From contig OX377205.1 in the NCBI GenBank assembly GCA_947396885.1, positions 60,050,969 to 60,114,968 of the forward strand: a DNA stretch of 64,000 bases. The letters run 5' to 3'. Positions 36,009-51,000 of the stretch are shown in pieces. The position numbers and the translations under genes were made by a program. The notes beneath the pieces were generated by a model. It was not told the DNA's origin. It worked only from the letters and a program-made list of their open reading frames with translations, and ran no database searches. This DNA is from Heligmosomoides polygyrus polygyrus (lineage: Eukaryota; Nematoda; Chromadorea; Rhabditida; Heligmosomidae). Every line of letters begins with the position of its first letter. Position 1 is the first letter of the stretch.

Positions 36009-39000
36009 CGTTGAATCGGTCGCAGTAGGATTGTTATACTTTCAGATGTCTATAGTTTTCCTCGCTTAAGATTTGCGATGTTGGATGATATCGTTAGTTG
36101 TTATTGTTGCTCTGTTAGTTACGCTTTGTACCAATAAATGCTTCGGGAGCTAATGTCGTTCTTCTGTCGATCCTCCTAAACGGTTAATGTCCGGTGTTTT
36201 CCCTGTACAGGTGTTCATACGTATTTTTCTCGTAGTCCTTATTGCCTCTTTTTTGTTGTTGTTGCCCTAACCATCCTCTGTACCCGGAATTGACGGTTTA
36301 CTACAGATGGCCGTGTCATACGTGCCTGCAGGTCGAGTGGCAGTGAATGAGTTCCATCGAAGAGCGGGCGATGATGTTATCTATTGGAGACGAATGCAGG
36401 TCAGTCTTCCACTTACGATTAGGTGCTCCCTTCAAATTTGCGCATCTCCGGCATTCCGCGTGACTTTTCAGAATTTTTGTTACAACACTACTGCTGGCAC
36501 TATTGATCTTAGCGTACCCCACGTAGTCTTGTTCAAAATAGGTCTGTTAGGGTAATCTGCCATGGGAGGAACGAATATCATAGTCGTTTTTTTTTTTGTT
36601 GCGGAAACGCCTTATAAGCCCGTTGTTTTAGGTTGGCATTGCCCAAGGTTTTGTGAAATAGCGCGCGTTTGTAGGAGACGCCGAGACTTCGCCTCCTACG
36701 ACTCCCATAGTGAATTGCCATAGATAGCATGCTGTGGCGTGCAGGCGAGGCGAATAGGTACATGCAGAGAATGTAAATGCATTCTTAACTCCTCGTTTCG
36801 ATTACAGATCAACGTCTTATTTGCTTCCATAGCGGGCAAGGGAGGGAACTCCAGGATGAAGGAAGTTTTAACACGAGTGCGTTAGTCGGCCCACACCCCG
36901 GAGTCCCTTCCCCTGCCCAATCCTCTGCTCTCCTCCGCGTCAACGGAGGAGGGTACAGAACAGAGCTTTCAAGGCTTTTCGAGATTTCAAGGCTTTTGGC
37001 CTGGCTAACCTCTGCTGCAAGCTAGAGGCGGCGAAATAGTGCGCGTCGTGAGGAGACGATGACTCTGCGTCTCTTATCAGCGCTCTATTTCGCAATGCCC
37101 TGGGCGACTCGAACTTAACGTAGCGGCTTACAAGGCATTTTCGCAAGAAACGACTACGGTATTCGTTCTTCGCAGTCAGATTACCCCTAGTAGACCTATT
37201 TTGAACAATATTAAGTGAGGTGTGCTAAGTACAATAATACCCTACTGCTTAGGACATGTTCATGCTTCGCGACCGGTACGATGGGAGCGATTGGTCAGCC
37301 GTGCAAATCATATGTATCGATCTTTGCCGAGCGATCGCCCAGCAAGAAATCGCTACCTATGATTTGCCCGGCCGACGAGTCGCCTCCGTCGCGAAGTATG
37401 AGCAGGCCCTTAAACATTTTAGCACGTGTTGCGCATTCAATCGTTTTGGCGTTCACCTTCTATGAACCAGTAAACCACATTGTTCAAATCGTCTGGGTAT
37501 CAGTTTCTTGAGGATAGCGGATTGCAGTAGTTGTCGGCTGAAACCAGATTTGCTTCGAAAGGTGGCTCAGGTGGAAAATTTTCGTTTCGTGGTGGGGCGA
37601 TGACGTTGCGGGTGTGAGGGATTCAGTGGCTGTGTAGTTAGGTTAGGTCTCGACATTTAGATTGGAAACTTTAAGCACTTTAAGGATTTTGAACAGCTGT
37701 TATCCTCGGCCTCAGCCTCCAATTTTTTTACAAGTTCGCATTTACCTTGATTCGATGTGCTTATGAAATGAGGTTAATTAAAAATGAGGTTTGTTAGTGT
37801 TTTCGTAGAGTTTGTCAAATTTTGGGTGTAGTGAAATACCGCCACTGTCTGTAGTGGGTGGGTGGGGTATCGGTTTCTAGCGAGAGCTGTGGAGGGTGGG
37901 GATTTATTACCATTAGGTGTAATAGTGAAACTGATCGCCGGCTGCGCGTGTTAATGATAGCTGTGTTAAAGGAAAGCTGTGAGAGGTTGAGAGCGTCGTG
38001 TACATTAAAACTATCTCGTAAAGGAAGTGATCTCCTTGAAAAGGTAGACGCCATTTATGTTAATGGAGCTTGCTAGTGCTTCTGAGCGTTGAGTCAGATT
38101 CAACTCTATTCTCAGGCCATCAAGAGGTAATTATTCTTTCAGGAGTATGGGGACCTGATACAGTGTGTAACCTTGCTTGTGAAGCAGTTGTCACTGATGC
38201 AGTTTTCCTATTCTTCTTAGGATAGCACCATTGTCGTGATCTCCTCTGTTTGTGGTTTAGTAGGTCCTTTTTAAGGCCCCCGCAGACTTCTGCGGCGAGC
38301 GGCGACGGCGAACAGCGAAACCGCTCAGCGGCTTGACTCATCATCAGGGGGAGCGGTGACGGCGAGGTACTGTACTGTTTCTAGTCGGGACCGACTGGTG
38401 CTTAACAATAACGTGCCCCGATGACGATCGCGCGCCCGCCTCGACCGTCTCCGCTCTGGATCCCGCCGCGAAAGGGCAGAGCGCAGAGCGCAGACAGACA
38501 GACGCTGGAGCGGCGCCGCCGGGTGGAATGATTCAAGTCATTTCCGCCAGCGACGCCGCTGGCGGCGAACTCTGTGTCTCTGCCCTATGGTTAAGCATAG
38601 GGCAGCGGCGACGCCGCAAAAGTCTGCGGGGGCCTTTAGGAAGAGTGAAGTTTGAGGTTAGTTGTCGGTGCTAAATCCTATTCATAGGCCACCGTCATCG
38701 ACAGAATGGCAGTACGGCTGCGAGTTCTCGTACAATACATTGTCTGTGCAGTCTGCATTCAGTTTTTTTCAGCGTTTTAAAACAGTGTTCCACTGACGCA
38801 ATAGTTATCAAAATGCATGCATTATCCGCAGTTGGCGATAGGAGGAGCCACGGCACTAGTTAAAAGTTCCGACTCCACCGACAAGACTTCGGTCGAAAAA
38901 AATTTTTTCGCTGAAACTTCGTCTAGGGGGTTATTTGGGGCGCTGATCACGAATCTGATATCCGTTTTTCACGATTCGGTCGGAGACCACCCATACTGTT

Positions 39001-42000
39001 AACATGGGTGGTCCAGGCAGGGTCATCGATTTCGCTGAAACTTCCTCTAGGGGGGTTATTTGGGGTGCTGAGCACGAATCTGACATCCGTTTTGGAAATT
39101 GCGGCCGATTACGGTAGATTACGGTAGCTAAAGGTAATTAAGGCTGCCGAGGGCATAATCATCGATTTTACCCAAACCTCGCCTAGGGGGGTTATTTGGG
39201 GTACCTATCATGAATCTGACATCCGTTTTTCGTTTTACGCCGGAGTTTGGGCGAAATCGGTGACCATTACCTCAGTCATACACACCTTCCGTAACCTACC
39301 GTATTCCAGCGTAAAACGAAAAACGGATGCCAGATTCGTGATCAGCACCCCAAATAACCCCCCTAGACGAAGTTTGGGCAAAATTGGTGACTATGACCTC
39401 GGTAGCCTTAGTTACCCGTACCTACCGTAACCTATCGTACTGCAGCGTAAAACGAAAAACGGTTGTCAGATTCGTGCTCAGCACCCCAAATAACCCCCCT
39501 AGAGGAAGTTTCAGCGAAATCGGTGACCCTGCCTGGACCACCCTAGTTAGAGGTATGGGTGGTCTCCGACCGAATCGTGAAAAACGGATGTCAGATTCGT
39601 GATCAGCACCCCAAATAACCCCCCTAGACGATGTTTCAGCGAAATCGGTGACCCTGCCTGGACCACCCTAGTTAGAGGTATGGGTGGTCTCCGACCGAAT
39701 CGTGAAAAACGGATGTCAGATACGTGATCAGCACCCCAAATAACCCCCCTAGACGATGTTTCAGCGAAATCGGTGACCCTGCCTGGACCACCCTAGTTGG
39801 AGGTATGGGTGGTCTCCGACCGAATCGTGAAAAACGGATGTCAGATTCGTGATCAGCACCCCAAATAACCCCTCTAGACAAAGTTTCAGCGAAAAAAATT
39901 TTTTCGACCGAAGTCTTGTCGGTGGAGTCGGAACTTTTAACTAGTGCCGGAGCCACTAATCATAAGATTATGGAGGCCTTAGAATCTTGATATGTTCGCA
40001 AGCGAAACCTATAAGCAAGCGGTAAAGGTGTTCTCGACAGGTGTGGTAAGGCTTATGGTTTCAGCAGTTGTCCGTCTTCAAAGAGCCATCCTCAGTGTCT
40101 TCGATTGCGTTCTGCCCGAAGAAGCCCTACAACGTGGCTTCAACAAGTTCAGTCCGACTATCCGTATACGATACCGTTGTGTGTGAGCCAATCAATATGT
40201 TCAGCAGGTACTACCACCGCGCCGACTATTTTTGAGTGATTGAGTAATATTTGATTTGAAAGGTTCAAGCGTGCAGTATATGGTGTAAGATTTCGGCACG
40301 ATGGAGAGCTGATAGGTCAGTTGCTTGTTCTCTGTTCGTACTTTGCGCAGCCAAATGGATATCGCAATGTCGCTTATTCGCCAGCGATGAAGAACGCAGT
40401 GTCTTATATTGCCCATAGAAGTCCTAAATAACTTTACCACGAGAGCTGGGTTATGTCGCGCTACGTTGCCATGCACGTGATAAGATATTGCTCTATGTGC
40501 TTGCAGCCGTTGGTTAGTAGATGAATCTTGTCGTCGTCATGAGGGGCACAAAATGATTTTTACCTTAGCACTGATTATTGATATTTGAGCAGCATCCGTT
40601 AGTACTCAAAGCAGATGTAAAACTGAGTTTTTCCTTTCAGCAATTGGCGGAGAGGAAGGAAAAGTGCGAGTGTTTGATGTGACCCGCTCAAGTGGTGTTG
40701 GTAAGGTGCGTTATCTATCAGTTCACCCAAAACGTATTTTAAGGGAGCCTTTGCATCTCTTAGCAGCCGGAAGGCGGACCAGATCAATTCCGCCAATGAG
40801 ATGAATAAATGAATAATAATTTGCAGGTGCCATTGCGTAGCATTAGGTCAGGTCAAGCAAGTGTGCGCTGCGTGGAGTTCTGCGCTGCCGGGAAAGGGCT
40901 GTACTCGATGGCCAGTGATGGGAGAGTGAAGCAGTGGGATATCGCTAATACGGGGTGATTCTTAATCCACTTATTTCTTATGTCTTTGTTCAGTTTTTAT
41001 TTGGCCCAGTTCGGTTTGGACCTTACGCACTTCGGTTTTTAAGTACTCGGGATCAGCAGTAGCATCTGATGGCAATCTGATGATTGAAGTGAGCTCACGA
41101 GTGAGTGCAGCTCGGTCCAAGTGACGCTCGTTGACTGGCGTGCTCTGCGATAGGAAGATACCAGAGCGCTTGAAGTCAAAATATATAGAACTGTCGTCCG
41201 GCCGGTAGCGATGTACGGCGCTGAGTGTTGGCCTGCCACCAAGGAAGTTGAAACGCGCCTCAGCGTCATGGAGACGAAGATGTTGCGCTGGACGGCTGGA
41301 GTCACGCGCATGGACCGCATCCGAAACGATGTCATTGGGTGGAAGTTCGGTGTCGCGCCGATAGCTGACAAGATGCGCGAAGCTCGCTTGCGATGGTACG
41401 GCCACGTTCCGTGTGGAAAACAAGACAGCGTCCGCAAGATAGGCCATTATTTGAAGGTGGTAGGAAAGCGGCCTAGAGGGCGTCTAAAGCAGCGCTGGTC
41501 TGACACGTTACGTATGGACTTTGCTGGCGTCCACCCTGATCTAGCGCTGGATCGGGAGAGGTGGTGTCATGACACCAGAATAGCGGACCCCGCTACGAAG
41601 CGGGACAGACGCTGAAGAAGAAGAAGAAGTTCGGTTGGGACCTTAGCCGTTGTTTCTTTTTTTTTACCTGTTTCACCAAAAGGGAGCATTTTAACTAATG
41701 GCGACGCGAGTTTTCAGCACCATTGTGTTTAACGATGTTTCGTTATTCCTGCAGCGTTTGTTGTAACGGATATCCTTCCACCAACTGGTGCTCGATGCCT
41801 TGCTTTCTTGGCTAGAATTCTCCTTTAAGCAACATGGCGCCGCTCGATGTAGCACAACATGCACACCCTGAATTATGAGTACTGCGAATGTCCAACCCGC
41901 CAACACAATGCGTTTTCTCCTCTAGACAATAGACTCGTCACTATCCAGTTTGGCATTGCTCTAGCCGGCTCATATGGTGGGAAAGTTACTTATATTGGCT

Positions 42001-45000
42001 GAGAGGTGCTGAAAGCGTGAACAGTGGATACGCATACTTGGTAATTTCCGTATTAGTAAGGCCTATAGGACGACGAGTGTCTAGAGAACTATTCCGGAGA
42101 TGCTTCCAGCTTCTCAATATATCTGTTTTCGATGACCTGGCCGTATCCATGGTATATCTCAAGTCGACTTTCATTGTAGTGGTTATTTATTTATTTATTA
42201 TTAATACATCCATAGAGATGTGCCAACAATGATCGAGAACAGGCCGCGAAAAAATTGCCCGGAAAGAATAGGAAAAAACTCAGAACTCAACATACAAACA
42301 GCGAAAGCGCTAAAAAAGCTATTGAGAACATTGAGGAAAGGCCCACCATCTGTGAACCTGCGCACCTAATAAGGAGAAAATAACCAGAGAAGGGTAGGAC
42401 AATTTGTTGGAGAATATCCTCACAGAGGATGTGAACATAGCCTGAATCTATCTCATGCGCTCCACGAATTGGTTCTAGCTGTGATCTTCCTTCGGGCACG
42501 TTACCGTACCGTTCAAGCTTGCAACCATCCCCTAGTAGGTCAATTGACATGACACTTCCATGTGCTATAAATTTCTAACTTCTGTATCCATGATCACCTT
42601 ATATGTGGTGCGGACAAAGTACGCGCCAAGTTTTCCTCCAAAATGTGACGAAGAAGTGCAATGCGTCTCAGAAGAACTGACTATCATTGAACAACGTTTT
42701 TCGTGTGTTGCTTTTCTGATTGCGAAAGAAGTGAGGAGTTCCGGAAATTTGGGCCTCACACAATCACACTCACGCTTACCGGAGTGTTCTTCACTACGAC
42801 ATCTAGGTCGCTTTAAGACAGCAAAAAGACGTTTTTTTCCGAACAAGGTCTTCACCTTATCCGGTTCTACGTCGGAATTAGCTACCCATTCCTTACGCGG
42901 TAACTGAAGAGTGTGATCTTCTGGTTAGCTAGTGTTGGCAAACGTGCTTTTGTAGTGTTGAAAGTTGACCTGAGAAGAAAGGAAACGACTTGGAGTCTTG
43001 CATTCGGCCACAGGTTTGTCATATTTGATCGTAAGATGAGGACCTGTTAAACATTTTTTCCCTCTTTTTTCACTGTAAAAAACAGCAAGTTCACAACTGC
43101 AGGGATATAGTTGTTCCGTCCAATTTTGCCAAGAGTTTCTTTTAGTTCGATGCCTGTACTAGACTTCGCAGCTCATCAGGATGAGATACGAGCCAGCACG
43201 ATCTCTGTTCCGAATGATAGTTTATTTTTAACGGGAGGGTATGATCACAAGGTGCGTTGCTGCATATTTTTCAGGTGAAATCTCATGTTCAGTTATTTTC
43301 TGGGCATAGAAATTCAGTTTTTGTAACGATCCTCATCATGCTTAACTCTATCTACAGGTGAAGTTGTGGGATGTACGATGTGCCAAAGACGGTCCCGGCG
43401 TGGAAGTGGATGCTGGATTTCCCGTGGAAAGTGTGACCTTCCTGAACAGCGAGCACCTCATTGCCACTGCAGCAGGGCCTGTTGTGAAGTGAGTGTTGGC
43501 TCAGTTGGTGATGCGTTGCGTTTCCTTCCTTGGACAGGTGTCAAACCCAGTCGTTCTTCCAGAATATGGGACATTGCCGTGGGCGGGCGGTTGCTGACGT
43601 CTCTGCAGCATCACCATAAGACGGTCACTTCTCTTTGCCTCGGTTCATGCGGCGGTGTGCTTGTGACGGGAGCGATCGATCGAAGGGTTAACGTCATTCG
43701 TCTGCTAGACTTTTCACTGGTAAGCTTCTAGTGGTACATTGTGAGGTTGGAACAACAACGCTGCTCCGCTTAGTTGCACTCTATGTCGATGCCAGCTCCT
43801 GTGCTAAGTTTGGCGATGTCTCCCGATGACGAGACAATGGCGGTTGGAATGAGCCAACTACTTGCCGTTCATAGAAGGGTACCAGAGACGAAGGTCGGTT
43901 TATTTGCTTCTAGTGACCCTATCTTGAAGAATGGTCGGGCAATTTAACATTTCGATTACTTTACAACTGGAAATGGAGCAGGAGAGGAGGGGACTTCGAC
44001 TAAAATGTGGGAATTGTGTTCAAGTAAATGACTCGCTTAGCATTCTTCTTTCCGAGAAACTCGTAACTCCTTATTGTTATGCATGTTCAGGCCATTGTAT
44101 CAGCCCAAGTCATCGATAAGCGCTCACTACTCCGCACAGCAGCCCCTAAAGTGCATATGCAAGAGGCTGGAAAGTCGAGAGAGACTGTGGAAATCATGGC
44201 TAAGTCCAGCGATCAGGTAACATATAACATCACCTGCTCTTTGTGTTTGCATTGAGCCTAATGTGTTTTGGATTCAGCACCGGCTGTCCAAGGTAGACTC
44301 GTTGCTCAAGGGCTACCAGCACTACGCGGCTATTAAGAAAATGTTTCAATGTGAGTTTTTGTTGAGTGCAGAAGTTCGGCCGCTGGAAAAGTGGGCGGTC
44401 TTGGGTTCCTTCCTGGACATAGATTTTTGGTCAACTTGAGGGCATTCTAGAAGTTTCCGGGGAAGCTGGGTCCGACGTCTGGGATTCCACAAAAGTGGTA
44501 GTTTTTGTTCGTATTTATATAAAAAACTGCTCCGTGCTCACGACTTGGTTTTTGTGTTGATGTAGATTTTTGTGTGGATTTCTGTTTCATGAGTGGGGCT
44601 CCCTCAGCCGTAGTGCTTTGGATGAATGCATCCCAGAAGTAAGATGAGGTGAATTTAACATGGACATTTTGTGGTGCAAAAAGTGTACCGTAATGTTTGG
44701 CTCCTAACTCTTGCTACACCCTGTCTGTCTTGGGTGCTCCGCAGGACGTCCACCATCATTCTGTCATCGATCCCAGTGAGAATGAAGGATAGATTGCGGA
44801 AGATACGCGTGTGATTATTAAATGACCCCAGGATGTCGTCCAGAAATCGAAATCGATTAGTGCAGATTCGTGCGCCGCTTTCACCTCCATAGACGTTTCG
44901 TATTTGTTGCAGCTGCTTCTTTCAGCGTATTTCTACATTCACAAGAAGGAAGAGGTGATTGCGTGGCTGCGAATAATCATTCGTCGTGGGGCGATACACC

Positions 45001-48000
45001 GGGCAATATCCGGACACGACAAGAATGTTCTGAGCAATATGTTGAAGTGAGTCGTGGGCGAGGTTCTTTAACTCTGTTCACCCTGACGTTTTGACGGTTT
45101 TTACCTCTGCTCTTTACTTCTTTTTCTGGGCAAAAATAAGTTTTCTGCAGCTCGCCAGAGAAGTTCTAGAAAGGTCCTCTGGATGCTGTGGAAGGGGGAA
45201 ATTTCTCTCAATCTTGCTACTTGTCCTTTAATTGTTACCTTCTTTTCCCGTTTTAGGTGACAAGGGTAAACTTCGTTCATCTCTGGAAAGTGGCGAATCA
45301 TTTGTAATTGCAGATTTATTCACGTACAGCTATTTCGCGGCAGCCATTTTGATGTGCTTCGCCACGTTGTGAATGCATTTTTCGGTGAGTGCTTATATTT
45401 TTGGCTGTTTTACAATAGTTCTTCTACTATTTTGAGTGCTTTCTTTTGCTTAAGTTTTTGCTAAATATTTCTTTTTGTTTGTGTAAGAAAGAATCCATTG
45501 CTTATCTTTATACCTCTTCTTTGATCCCTTTAGCCTCCTTAACATATGAGAAGTCTGCACATTTTCTCGGCTGTGCAGAAGTAAGTGCCATTATTTCGCT
45601 TTTTTTCGCCTAAACATTCGCATTGAGAGGACTTAAGGGGAACAAATTCACGAAAGCTAAGGTGCGAGCGAGTCCGAGCCTTGAGCTACTATATGTGAAT
45701 CGTTGTGTTGCGTAGTTGAAATTTGGGATTTCGGAATAGGAGAGCATGTAGCATCGACGAAATAATTTACGCGTAAAAGAATTTTGGAGCCTTTCTAACG
45801 CCAGAATGTCCTTCTTCTTATAGGGGGTGAAAATAGTATTGGTCTCAAGAATAGGACGAATGTAGTTTATAAGCCTTGAGTAGGATATTAAGATCCCTAG
45901 TGTGAAGAGCTTTGAAAATGTTGTAAACTCTACGGAAACCCTTGCTCATTATGAATTTATAGTGGGAATCAAAGTTCAACTTGCTATCATATGTAATACC
46001 TAAATCTTTGACATCACTAACCACCTTGAGTGGGCATCCCCTAAGGGTATATGTGGGCATTCTAGGATACCTACCAATGCCCATAACACAAGTCTTCTCA
46101 CGAGACAAAGGGAGGCCGTTGCGAGATGACCATTCACCAACTTTATCTATCGCTTGCTGAATTGTAGCATCAGGGGCCAGTACTAGAGGTGGGCTTAAAT
46201 ATTTTGACATCATCAGCATACATACAGCAAGTGAAATCAAGATCACGAAACGAGTAAGGTAGATCTGCTGTGGAGATGTTGAGCAGTATGGGTGAGAGCA
46301 CTCCGCCCTGTAGGACAGCACTCGTGACAGAATGAACCGAGGAGAGAGAATTACCAACAAGAACATGGTAAGACCTATTGGTAGTAAATGATGCCAACCA
46401 ACTAAAAATGGATGGATGAAGAGCATATGACTGGAGCTTGTAAATGAGAAGATCGCGTGGAACTTATCAAAAGCTTTACTGAAATCAAAATAGACCACGT
46501 CGACATTACAGTTAGCGTCGTAAGCTTTCGTCCAATCATTAAAATAGGACAGCAGTGCCGTCTCAACTGATTTACCAGTGCAAAAGCCCTGCTGAACAGA
46601 CGGGATGAGGTTGTAAGAGTTAACATGGGCAACAATGTGCTTTTTAAAAGTTTCTGAAAAAAACGACAAAAAACGGATGTAAGGCTGATGGGACTAAAAT
46701 TATTTGGATCGGAAAGCGGATCCTTCTTAGGGAGAGGAATTATGATGGAATGTTTACATACAGAGGGAACTTGGCTGGTTGTGAAAGAACGATTAAAAAT
46801 AAATTCAAGTGGACCCGAAATCTCAACAATAATGTTTTTAATAACGGCATACGGGATGCCATCAGGATTCAGAGAGGCTGAAGATGGCCGCCTGTCAAGA
46901 TGTCGATGATATCTTCTCTGTACCAAGGGGCAGATCAATTAAATCGGGAAGGCTCTGCAGAAAATAAGTTGGATATCGGCTGTGGCACCTCACTAAAAAC
47001 TTTCAAAGTTTAGCTAGCAAGCATTTCAGCTTTATCTTGATCAGTGATGGCACGATCATTGCCCATCAGTAACGTCCCAATTCGAGTTTTGTCAGTGAGT
47101 CTATGCCTGAGAATACCGTAAATTGCCTTTAAGCCTTTTTTCCTAATTAACTGATTTTCAACATGACCGTTGTATCTGGTCAGTTTTTTGTTATATATCG
47201 TATTCAGAGCTTTGAAGTTGGTTCAGTCGGCATCAAATTCGTGTTGTTAGCTATAATCTATAGATTTTGAAGGCGAGTAGCCAATCTAGTCAAGTAAAGC
47301 GGAAGCTTAAACGACGAAGAAGTAGAAGAAGGAAAGTGGGAAAAAAAGATCAATAACATGGAGGATGACAAGGAACATTTCATAAATCTCATCAATATTG
47401 TTGAAACAAGGAAACGACCTAGCCAATCAATCTGTGCTAAATAAGAACGGAAGGCAACATGATCACCTTTAGCAAAATTTCTAGTAACGCTAAGGAAATT
47501 ATGCTCATACGTAATCGATAATGCAAACTTTATTGATACATGGTCGCTGGACCCAATGGGAGGACAGCAACTTACAGAGCCTAATATAGAAGAGTCGTTT
47601 GCCAAGAGCAGATCGAGATAAGAATTCAATCTGGTAGGAAAAATGATATAATGTTTAAAACCATGCGTGGAGAAGAAATGCTTGAATTTGGTACAAGTGG
47701 TGTCACTGCAAGGCGGAGAAGAGTCCTCACCCACACGGGATAGATTGAAATCACCAGCAATAATACATTTAGCTTGGCAGGAGGTTAAATCTCCTATGCT
47801 TCCAAAAGAACATTTTTTGAAGAAAGACAGTCTGCCGTGCAGTAATAAAGCGTGTCCTTGGAAAAGAAAGGAATGTCGCATGCCAATATTTCATAAGCAC
47901 CACTAAAAGGCTCGGAAAAACCTTCAATGAGGAGTGCAGCTTATTGACAATGATAGCAATACCCCCTCCCCTTTTCGTTTACTCTGTCACACCTGAACCA

Positions 48001-51000
48001 ATTATACTGCATGGCTAGAGTTCCTGAGAGAGGAGCCAAGTCATGTCTTGGGGAAAGCCAAGATTCTTAAAATAGCCAAGTCATTGTCTTATTTACACCC
48101 CCCACGGATAAAGGGCTCAGCATATCTTACTGAGGAACGGATATTGGTAAATTTACATCAAATAAGTCGCTGAGTACTCCTCTACTCACAGGCTTCCCAA
48201 CTGGGAAACAAATTGCGAAACAGACATCTGGGAACCATGTGAAACAGGGATGGAGACTTGGCCAGTGAAGGCACAGAATTCGGAGGAAAGGTTGAGCTAC
48301 TTGCAGGATCAGAGGAAGAGGCGACATCATTAGTGACTACCGAAGAAATCTTAGCACGACGAGCTTCTCGTCGCCAGTGGTCTCTTTTCTCTTTGGAGAG
48401 AGATGGGCGGAGGCATATGCCCTTTTGAGGGAAGGACGACTTTAATAAGACGTGTTTTATTAACATCATATTTACCCATACCATAGACAGCGCATGGGAG
48501 ACATTCGACATCCAAGTGATCAAGAAGAGAGTATACAGTCTTTAAATCATGAGAGGCACGCTCAGTTGATAATGAAGATGACGATTCAGCGACTCCAGAT
48601 AAAACAATTGACCGGGCACGTTTAACATCATGCTCTTGAGTGACCGAGGAAACTGCTACCGAAGATTGGATGGGAGAAATACAAGGAGCCTGAGAAACAT
48701 TAGAGTCACGTGATTGAAGAAGAAGTTTCAATTTCAAAATTTCAGCCTTGAGAGCGGTATTCTCCTCACTGATCTTGGAGGAAACATCATTAAGCACCTC
48801 AGTTGTTCTCTATTGTCCATCAGGATATCGAGAATGGGCTTCATGGCGTTCAGATAAGGAGAGGCAGGCCACTGGTAAGAAAATCGATAATAAGATTGGC
48901 AAGAGAATTGTCATTCTCTGGCGAAGTGGCCACTCAAAATGCCTCCTCTTAACAGCCGGTACCGAAGCCGGGAGTTTCCAGCTGAGACAAGAGATTCACG
49001 AATATGCGAAGCGAAGAGCAGGGGGAGATATGGAAAAAACGTGCAGCCAATCGATGAATCGACCAAACGTGGGAATTCGAAAAAACGAAGTAAGCGAATA
49101 AACCTCGGCAGGTGGCGATGTAGACGAAGGAGCAACCCCAGCCACGAAGGGTCTCGCGAGACATCCAGGAAGAAACGTTGGCGACGAACCACGACGTAGA
49201 TGAAACGGCGACGACACTGCCTGATGCCAGTCAGAAGGAGAATAGTAGTGGAGGTCAACAGTAAGGCGCAGTAGCAGAGAGGGCAGTTAAGTGTAGAAGA
49301 GTGCGCAGTAGAAATTTCTCGAAGCGGCCACTGATCGATGCGTGGAGCACGGTGAGCAGCTTTTAGTGTATCTCAAACTTAGGTAATTAAACCATGATCT
49401 CGGAATGAATCAGAATGCAGTTCTTTTTGGTGTAAGGTTTTTTCTTTGCTGAATAAACTTACCACAAAAAGCCTATGAACGTGTTGTATCGTTCATTTTT
49501 CTATGAAATGGCATGAACAGTTCATAGGAGTTGTGGTTATCACCATGACTGCTGTGTCTGTGGAGGTGTATGTCGCCATCATTGTTATTCTTTTCAGAAG
49601 TTTATGCTAATGAAGATATCGATCCAAAAGTGGCCAAGTTAGCACTGGGTTTGAGGACAGCTGTAGCAAAGGAGCTAGTTGTGCAAAAGCAGGTACAGTT
49701 TGTATTTACATTTGTTACATACATAAGCATGTCAAACACAACTGAAGGTAGTAGGGCGGGAATCGAAAGAGAGAGGAACCACAAAGCTTCATAATTCCAT
49801 CTGTAAGTACCGATGGACAGTTGCCTTGAACTTGTTGAAATTGTTTGGAAGCTGTTGTTTCCTGATAACCTTAGCGAACTCCAGTGCACTCCGAGGAACA
49901 CCACGAGAACTAAAATCGAAGGAACCAAGGAAAACCTTCCTAGTGAAGCTACTCTGAAGACGCTCTAACCTTGATACGATACTGTTCTTGTAGGGGCTAT
50001 AAACGCAAGTATCATATCAAGCAATGACCTAACAAAGGCCTTCTAGGCTGTGGTAATAAGCCTAGGTTCCTTGGACAGAAGATTTTCAAACAAAAGAAGC
50101 AGTATTCAATTAGTGCGGGCAGCAATACTTTTGCAATGTTCGTGAAAACCAGGCAAATTGTTCAGATGAAAGCCTAGGTGTTTAACTTCATTTAAGGCTT
50201 GAAGTATAGCACCCTCAGTATGGGCAGCCTTCAGTTCGATTCGCGAAGTCACCGATCAGGTCAAAGATGCCGGCCTCAGAGCCTCGATATTCGACACCTC
50301 TGTACTGCCTGCTATGTGTTACGCGATGAAAACCCGGAAACGACGGAAAAACAACAGGATAATCTCCAGAGCAATGCCAACTACGTATCGTACATTGCAG
50401 AGATGTCTTCTAAGGAGAAGCCTTCGTCAGCAATGGCAAGGAGGCCTACGAAGCTCGGAGCTACGGAAGAAGTCGCAATTAGCAGATCCGCTGCATGAAG
50501 AAGCCCAAATATTGTTGGCGCGGACACTGCTTCGGCAAAAGGACGATGGATGGAGGCTCCGTGTCACACTATGGCTTCCAAGAGACCACAAGAGACCACT
50601 CGTACGACAGCCAACACGATGGGCAGGCTCGTTCTCCAGATCTTTGAGAGAGCGGAGTCTACCGCAACTCTTATAATAAAATTAAAAGGGAGCCGGGGTT
50701 AACGTTAAGAAGGCCATTCGCCTTTCATTTGACCTTCAGTATTTCTTCCCTGGAAAGAGTCATTTATTCCTGCATCACATCAAAAGCGAAGTCATCCAAT
50801 GGAGGAGCGTCCTCTTCTGCTTGCAAATCTGCTGCAAATGAGAGTTGGAAAGCCGCTAATAATCCGATTTACATACTCATCCTCAAAGTTACGCAGAGTG
50901 CTGACTCACTTTTTGAGGTTTTGCCTTGAAGAGATATATTATACAAGTGCAAAATGCGCGTACACGCAGACATGGTTTTCCCGTCCTGATCCCTCCTCCA